Part shown: positions 59,759 to 64,000 of the stretch, in pieces | Position numbering within the stretch: the first letter of the stretch is position 1 | Layout of the letters: each line of letters opens with the position of its first letter | NCBI RefSeq assembly: GCF_001902295.1 | Contig: NZ_CP018335.1 | Span: 3,720,001-3,784,000, forward strand | Length of the DNA stretch: 64,000 nt | Direction: 5' to 3' | Origin: Clostridium kluyveri | GTDB taxonomy: Bacteria; Bacillota; Clostridia; Clostridiales; Clostridiaceae | Position numbers and translations under genes: made by a program | Notes under the pieces: model-generated | Seen by the model: the letters and a program-made list of their open reading frames with translations, nothing else | Database searches by the model: none | What the model was told of the DNA's origin: nothing

Positions 59759-62700
59759 CTATATATTCATTTCAGCTATAGTAAGTTTTTTAACCAAAGC
59801 TGTAGCTATCTTGTCTATATCTGCTTCTTCCCTAACAACTATTTTATCTGCCAGTTTCTCTATTATAATTTTTATACCGGATTTTTTATCCCCATTTACT
59901 AAAGCTTCTGCCTGTTCCAATAAATATTTTGAGCGTGAGTTGTCTTTCTTTAAAGGTATTGCCATCTCTGGATAATCACCCTCACCAAAAATTGAAGGTT
60001 GAGTTGCTATACCACCCTGGGCATAACCTACATAGTTACCACCATAAAGATTAGGAATGTTATTTACGTTTCCATAACGTGATTTAATATAATCTATCGC
60101 ACTCGCAGCATTGGCAATCGGATTCATTATATTATTTAACCCCGAAACCATATGTTCTCTAAATGTGCTTCCTAACATTTGTAAGAGTCCAGTAGCATGT
60201 TCTCCTCCAACACTTATTGAATTCCATGCTGTAGGATTTCCACCAGATTCTCTTTTCACTAGTTGTAATAATCCTGGAAGCCAACTCATAGGTGTACCTG
60301 TTATTCCAAGAGCAGCAGTTAACCATTCTGTAACATTCCCGCCCATGGCACTTCCAGCCATAGAAGTGATATCTCCAATCCAGTTTTTAATGAACTTTTG
60401 AATGTCTATAGAGGATATACCCTTTATAACTCCTTGAGGAATGAATTGTGACAACTTATACATAACTAAACTAGGGCTATGAATCCCAAAACCCGTTTTG
60501 AATTCTTCAATGACCTTGTCTGTAAGTGCTTTAACTATACTTGTTAAATTACCCACATTCGACTGTATACCTGCCCCAAGTTCCTGAACAATTCCCTGGC
60601 CATAAGTCAAACTTTGGTTTTTTAAATCTGTATAAATATTTTTAACCCCTGTACTCATATTAGTAGTAGGGGTTGTTACAGATTTTATGTTATTTTGGAT
60701 GCCTGTTCCATAAGTTTTCATCATATCTACTGCATAAGTATCAAAATCACTTAAAGGTCCTTTGTCTGGTACACTGAAATGGATTAATTCTTTTATTTTA
60801 GAAGCCATTAAAGTCGTTGCGTCTGTTACAGATTTAGTATTCTGTCTTATTCCTTTTGCCATACTTTCTGGAATATCCTCTCCCCATTTAGTTATATTTG
60901 AGGTATTCATATTAGGTATTGAAGCTTGAACTTGCATATTTTTCATCATATTATTAGATTCTCTATTACTATGAATTTTAGTACCTGCGGGAAGCTCCAT
61001 TAATTCAGGACCATTTTCATTTACCCACGTAGGTCCCCCTCTCCAATAAGTAGTCCCAAGAGCATTATTACCCGGAATAGGTCCTACTTTCCAGTCAGTC
61101 ATAGTTACAGTAGTTGTTTTTCCGTTTTCATCCTTTGTGGTAACTTTATTACTTTTATCTTTATCAAGCCATTTTGTAAGCCAATCGTAAGCCTTTTTAA
61201 TAGCATCAGCTATACCATTAAATAAATCTATAATCCAGCCTAAAATTGGAGCTATAAAATCATATACACCTTTTATTATAGGAGAAAGTTCTGCAATTAC
61301 ATCTAAAGCTTTTCCAACAACTTTTGCTATTATATCAAAAGCAACACTAAAAACTTTTTGAATTCCTGGCATAGCTTCTTTAATTTTTCCCCATAAATCC
61401 TGAACTATTGGGATAATATTCACTTTTATTACATTCCAGAAATGTTCAAGATGAGGTTTTATGCTATTAAAGGACTTTATAAAAGAATTTGCTATAGGAG
61501 GTAAATATTTATTTACTACCCCAGCTATAGCTGTTACTGCAGGAATTACATACTGTTGAGCAATACCACCTAAGAATTTAAAAGCAGGTAAAACCACTGT
61601 TTGAACTATTTTAGATAAAGATTTAAATGCCGGTTCTCCCACAGATTTTATTATTTTAGATATAGTATTAAAAGTAGGAGTTAAGACGGTTCCTATCTTC
61701 CCACCTATCTTTATAATATTTTCGCCAAACTTAGTAAAACCATCTGCATTTTTATCTAATAAATTGGCAAGAGGTGTAAGGATTTTATTGATAACAGGTA
61801 AAAAAGCCTTGCCAAAATTTGCTCCTATTGTTTCTAAATTTCCTGTTACGGTACTCCACTTACCAGCAGTGGAATTACTTAATTCACTTGCTCCTCCTGC
61901 AAATACTTTTCCTATATTTCCCTCGGAACTTGTTTGCTGTTTAAAATAACTTTCAACTCCCCCAGCATTATTTATATCATCCTGACTTATTTTGAAACCA
62001 AACTCTTTCATTCTTTCAGTTTCGCCAGTTTTTAAATCAGCCAAAGCTTCCATAGCATCCATTACACTTTTTCCAGGATTAAGTGCTGCCATATTCTCAC
62101 TCAATTTCACTAAATCCATGCCTGCTTTAGTATCTCCTGAAGTTATATTCACAGCTCTACGCCCTGCTGCTATAACTTCACTAGTTCCAAAAGGCGTAAT
62201 GTTAGCTTCTGTCCTAAGTTGGGATATATAAGAATCCGTCATTTTCTGAACATCTGCTTGACTAGAACTTTGGTTATTGTAGCCTATAAAATGCTTCATA
62301 GCTATTTGTTCTTGTTCTAAGTCTGAAGCTGCACCTATAGTAGCTTTTCCTGCCGCATTTGTTGCCATTGTGGCTGCTAAAGTTTTTAGACTAAATAGAT
62401 TATTCTTAATCTTAGATATCACCGAAGAAGTTTCATCTTTAGCCTTAATGGCTATTGTGACAGGTAATTTTGCTAAACTGAGCAATTCACTTTTGGCCTT
62501 AGATACAACTCCTACTGTTTTATTTACTGCATTAATAGATAATAAAGTAGATTTTATAGTAGCCATATCACCTTTAACTTTAGAAATAACTTCTTTAGTC
62601 TTATTGGTGGCGTTGATTGGAATATTTAATGGATGTGTTACTATTTCTTTAATGTTATTTTTTAATTCACCTATTTTACTGTTAGCTAAAGCAGTATCCA

Positions 62701-63043
62701 TATCTATTCTTTTTCCTGATACCATATCAATAACTTCAGCTGTAGAATTAACTGAATTTTTTACTTCATTAATCTTATCAATGGCATTATCAGTATTTAT
62801 ACTTACCTTCTTTTTAGACATAAGGTCTATAACATTGTTAGCAGATGTAACGCTCTCCTTAACATTCTTAATTTCATTAATGGCACTGGTTGTATCTACA
62901 TCTATATTTTTCCCTGTCATCATATCAATTACATTATTGGCAACTTTCGCACTTTCCGTAAGCTTATTAACAGCTTCTATAGGTGAAACTATTTGAGAAC
63001 TCATAGTATCTTCTAATACAATTCTAGCTCTTATCTCTGCCAA
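59759..63043 (-). CDS. Tail tape measure protein with transglycosylase domain (prophage B)
   Basis: The 1094-aa protein has three N-terminal repeats of about 38 residues (ANNVIDMMTGKNIDVD, ANNVIDLMSKKKVSIN, TAEVIDMVSGKRIDMD), then repeats of about 28 residues (NATNKTKEVISKVK, NAVNKTVGVVSKAK, KAKDETSSVISKIK) that resemble those in the tape measure of prophage A. Hydrophobic helices follow. Residues about 920-1010 are a lysozyme-like SLT domain (LLQLVKRESGGNPTAWN, HATGLLQMLGSTFREH) for wall penetration. Confidence 0.93.
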   Translation of the reverse strand: MAEIRARIVLEDTMSSQIVSPIEAVNKLTESAKVANNVIDMMTGKNIDVDTTSAINEIKNVKESVTSANNVIDLMSKKKVSINTDNAIDKINEVKNSVNSTAEVIDMVSGKRIDMDTALANSKIGELKNNIKEIVTHPLNIPINATNKTKEVISKVKGDMATIKSTLLSINAVNKTVGVVSKAKSELLSLAKLPVTIAIKAKDETSSVISKIKNNLFSLKTLAATMATNAAGKATIGAASDLEQEQIAMKHFIGYNNQSSSQADVQKMTDSYISQLRTEANITPFGTSEVIAAGRRAVNITSGDTKAGMDLVKLSENMAALNPGKSVMDAMEALADLKTGETERMKEFGFKISQDDINNAGGVESYFKQQTSSEGNIGKVFAGGASELSNSTAGKWSTVTGNLETIGANFGKAFLPVINKILTPLANLLDKNADGFTKFGENIIKIGGKIGTVLTPTFNTISKIIKSVGEPAFKSLSKIVQTVVLPAFKFLGGIAQQYVIPAVTAIAGVVNKYLPPIANSFIKSFNSIKPHLEHFWNVIKVNIIPIVQDLWGKIKEAMPGIQKVFSVAFDIIAKVVGKALDVIAELSPIIKGVYDFIAPILGWIIDLFNGIADAIKKAYDWLTKWLDKDKSNKVTTKDENGKTTTVTMTDWKVGPIPGNNALGTTYWRGGPTWVNENGPELMELPAGTKIHSNRESNNMMKNMQVQASIPNMNTSNITKWGEDIPESMAKGIRQNTKSVTDATTLMASKIKELIHFSVPDKGPLSDFDTYAVDMMKTYGTGIQNNIKSVTTPTTNMSTGVKNIYTDLKNQSLTYGQGIVQELGAGIQSNVGNLTSIVKALTDKVIEEFKTGFGIHSPSLVMYKLSQFIPQGVIKGISSIDIQKFIKNWIGDITSMAGSAMGGNVTEWLTAALGITGTPMSWLPGLLQLVKRESGGNPTAWNSISVGGEHATGLLQMLGSTFREHMVSGLNNIMNPIANAASAIDYIKSRYGNVNNIPNLYGGNYVGYAQGGIATQPSIFGEGDYPEMAIPLKKDNSRSKYLLEQAEALVNGDKKSGIKIIIEKLADKIVVREEADIDKIATALVKKLTIAEMNI

Positions 63044-63187
63044 ATCCTCACCCCATTTCTAGATATAATAAAAGTGCCTAACAATAAAAGCAGCCGTATC
63101 TTCCAAATAAAAAAGAACCACATGAGTGATTCTCTCTTAAATATGCCACCTTAACTTGAATAAAGTTAGAGATCTTTAGTACCAATA

Positions 63188-63397
63188 TTAAATCTTCCAC
63201 TTATGTCCACAATTAATACAAACGGCAAGAGTTTCGGTTTTAACCTTGCCCTTTCTCTTACCTATAATCAACCAAAGGCCTAAAGTACATATTATTAAGC
63301 AAAGCCTTCCTATTGCCCATAAACAACCCGTGCCCTTCACCCTTGAATCGCCTTGCACTACTTGAATATTATCAGAACCACATTTAGAGCATATCAT
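63188..63397 (-). CDS. Small zinc-ribbon membrane protein
   Basis: The 69-aa product has paired cysteines at both ends (MICSKCGSDNI, CINCGHKWKI) and a central hydrophobic stretch (LCLIICTLGLWLIIG). It is a double zinc-ribbon half joined by a membrane segment, a common small Firmicutes protein. It sits between tail chaperone and tape measure as a moron. Confidence 0.75.
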   Translation of the reverse strand: MICSKCGSDNIQVVQGDSRVKGTGCLWAIGRLCLIICTLGLWLIIGKRKGKVKTETLAVCINCGHKWKI

Positions 63398-63492
63398 GAC
63401 AATTTCCCCCTTAATTCATAATTTGTCAATAATATTGTAACAAAATGTATATGTTCTTGTCCAATTTTATGACAAAATTCCTTATAGAGGGA

Positions 63493-64000
63493 TTATATGA
63501 TAACTGCTGGGAAAACAGGAATTTTATTATTTAACATTTGCCTTCTTTCCTCACTCTTTTCTTCTATTTCGTAATCATAGAAAGCTCTTAATACAGTCTT
63601 ATCGCCCTCAGAAGCATTCCAAAACTCAGACGGTAAAGTGATGTGTTTAGTTTTCCATAACTCATACATAAGAGTTACTTCTCCACCTGAGTTGATGAGT
63701 TTTTTATTTCTTTTATTGCATCAGTTCCGAAACCACTCAAGTTAGTTATAACTTTGACTAAAGAAGTAATTTCTCCTGGTAAAAATATTGTATTTACTGC
63801 TTCTGTTGCTGTTACCACGCCATAATATTCTATTACCTGTTGATTAGTAAAATCGGGATCTTTAACCCCTTTTATAACCATATCCTCGTTAGCTGTCTTG
63901 GTGTTCTCCAATTCTTTAAATTCATCTGCAGTCAACGCCTGACAAGTAACAGTAAAAGGTTCACCTAAAATATCACTCAATCTTTTTATTTCAACTTCTT
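63493..64000 (-). CDS. Tail assembly chaperone with -1 frameshift (prophage B), partial at window edge
   Basis: The zero frame is open from the window edge (EVEIKRLSDILGEPFTV) to TAA at 63675-63677. Slippage at A AAA AAC joins it to a second frame that runs to TAA 63493-63495, adding about 68 residues (KLINSGGEVTLMYELWKTK). The short and long products are the XkdN/gpG and gpGT chaperones for the tape measure. The start codon lies beyond the window. Confidence 0.82.
63699..63705 (-). promoter_or_regulatory. -1 slippery site A AAA AAC, prophage B
   Basis: In phase ATA AAA AAC TCA on the minus strand. The identical codons ATA AAA AAC TCA occur at the prophage A site (4095-4106). The -1 frame downstream is open for about 68 codons. 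Confidence 0.8.

Overview
The window is AT-rich (roughly 30% GC by eye), with strong AGGAGG-type ribosome binding sites and Firmicutes-type promoters. Gene families (PBSX-like phage modules, Agr-type signalling, YmaF, YhfC, YjgB, DUF4317) point to a Clostridium sensu stricto host. Nearly everything visible is phage or phage-borne. No tRNA, rRNA, CRISPR array or IS transposase was found.

Prophage A (position 1 to about 45.5 kb, left end outside the window) is a PBSX/Mu-like contractile-tail prophage. Its late genes lie on the minus strand, so they are read right to left: small and large terminase (18.7-16.6 kb), portal, minor head protein with a fused metallopeptidase, scaffold, decoration, major capsid, connectors, tail sheath and tube, a membrane-protein moron with its own promoter, a frameshifted tail chaperone pair and the tape measure. 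The early minus-strand genes (35.7-19.2 kb) encode Cro-like regulators, a Lar-like protein, many small proteins, an SbcC/Rad50-like ATPase, RecT, an MBL-fold protein, a DnaD-like initiator, a DnaC-like loader, DUF1064, DUF4317, a MazG-like protein, a cytosine-C5 methyltransferase and late regulators. Two plus-strand small genes (YmaF-like and a two-TM protein) interrupt this order. At least five minus-strand genes between 16.5 and 33.3 kb (terL, portal, MBL, recT and a small early gene) are frameshifted, mostly by loss of single A residues. The prophage is therefore decaying, or the assembly has indel errors there.

The lysogeny/accessory block of A (35.9-45.5 kb) holds two complete divergent repressor/Cro switches with different operators, an ImmA peptidase, a lone HsdR_N nuclease-domain protein, a YhfC membrane protease, a secreted nuclease lipoprotein, an AgrD-like pheromone precursor with an AgrC-like kinase but no AgrB or AgrA, and a large serine integrase. 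The integrase carries a C-terminal XRE domain, and a perfect 18-bp inverted repeat lies at the join.

From 45.6 to 48.9 kb there is an accessory stretch of unknown genes, several long inverted repeats and a YjgB-like lipoprotein gene flanked by degenerate repeats. From 48.9 kb to the right edge, minus-strand genes form the tail and lysis end of a second PBSX-like prophage B: tail chaperone with -1 frameshift, tape measure with transglycosylase domain, XkdP to XkdU baseplate, fibre, XkdX, XhlA, amidase and LLH holin. A RES-domain (NAD-degrading toxin family) cassette sits between the tail and lysis genes of B, bracketed by a duplicated terminator sequence.

The most unusual elements are the phage agrD-agrC pair, the terminator-bracketed RES cassette, the integrase-XRE fusion over a dyad, the stacked immunity switches and the cluster of single-base deletions.
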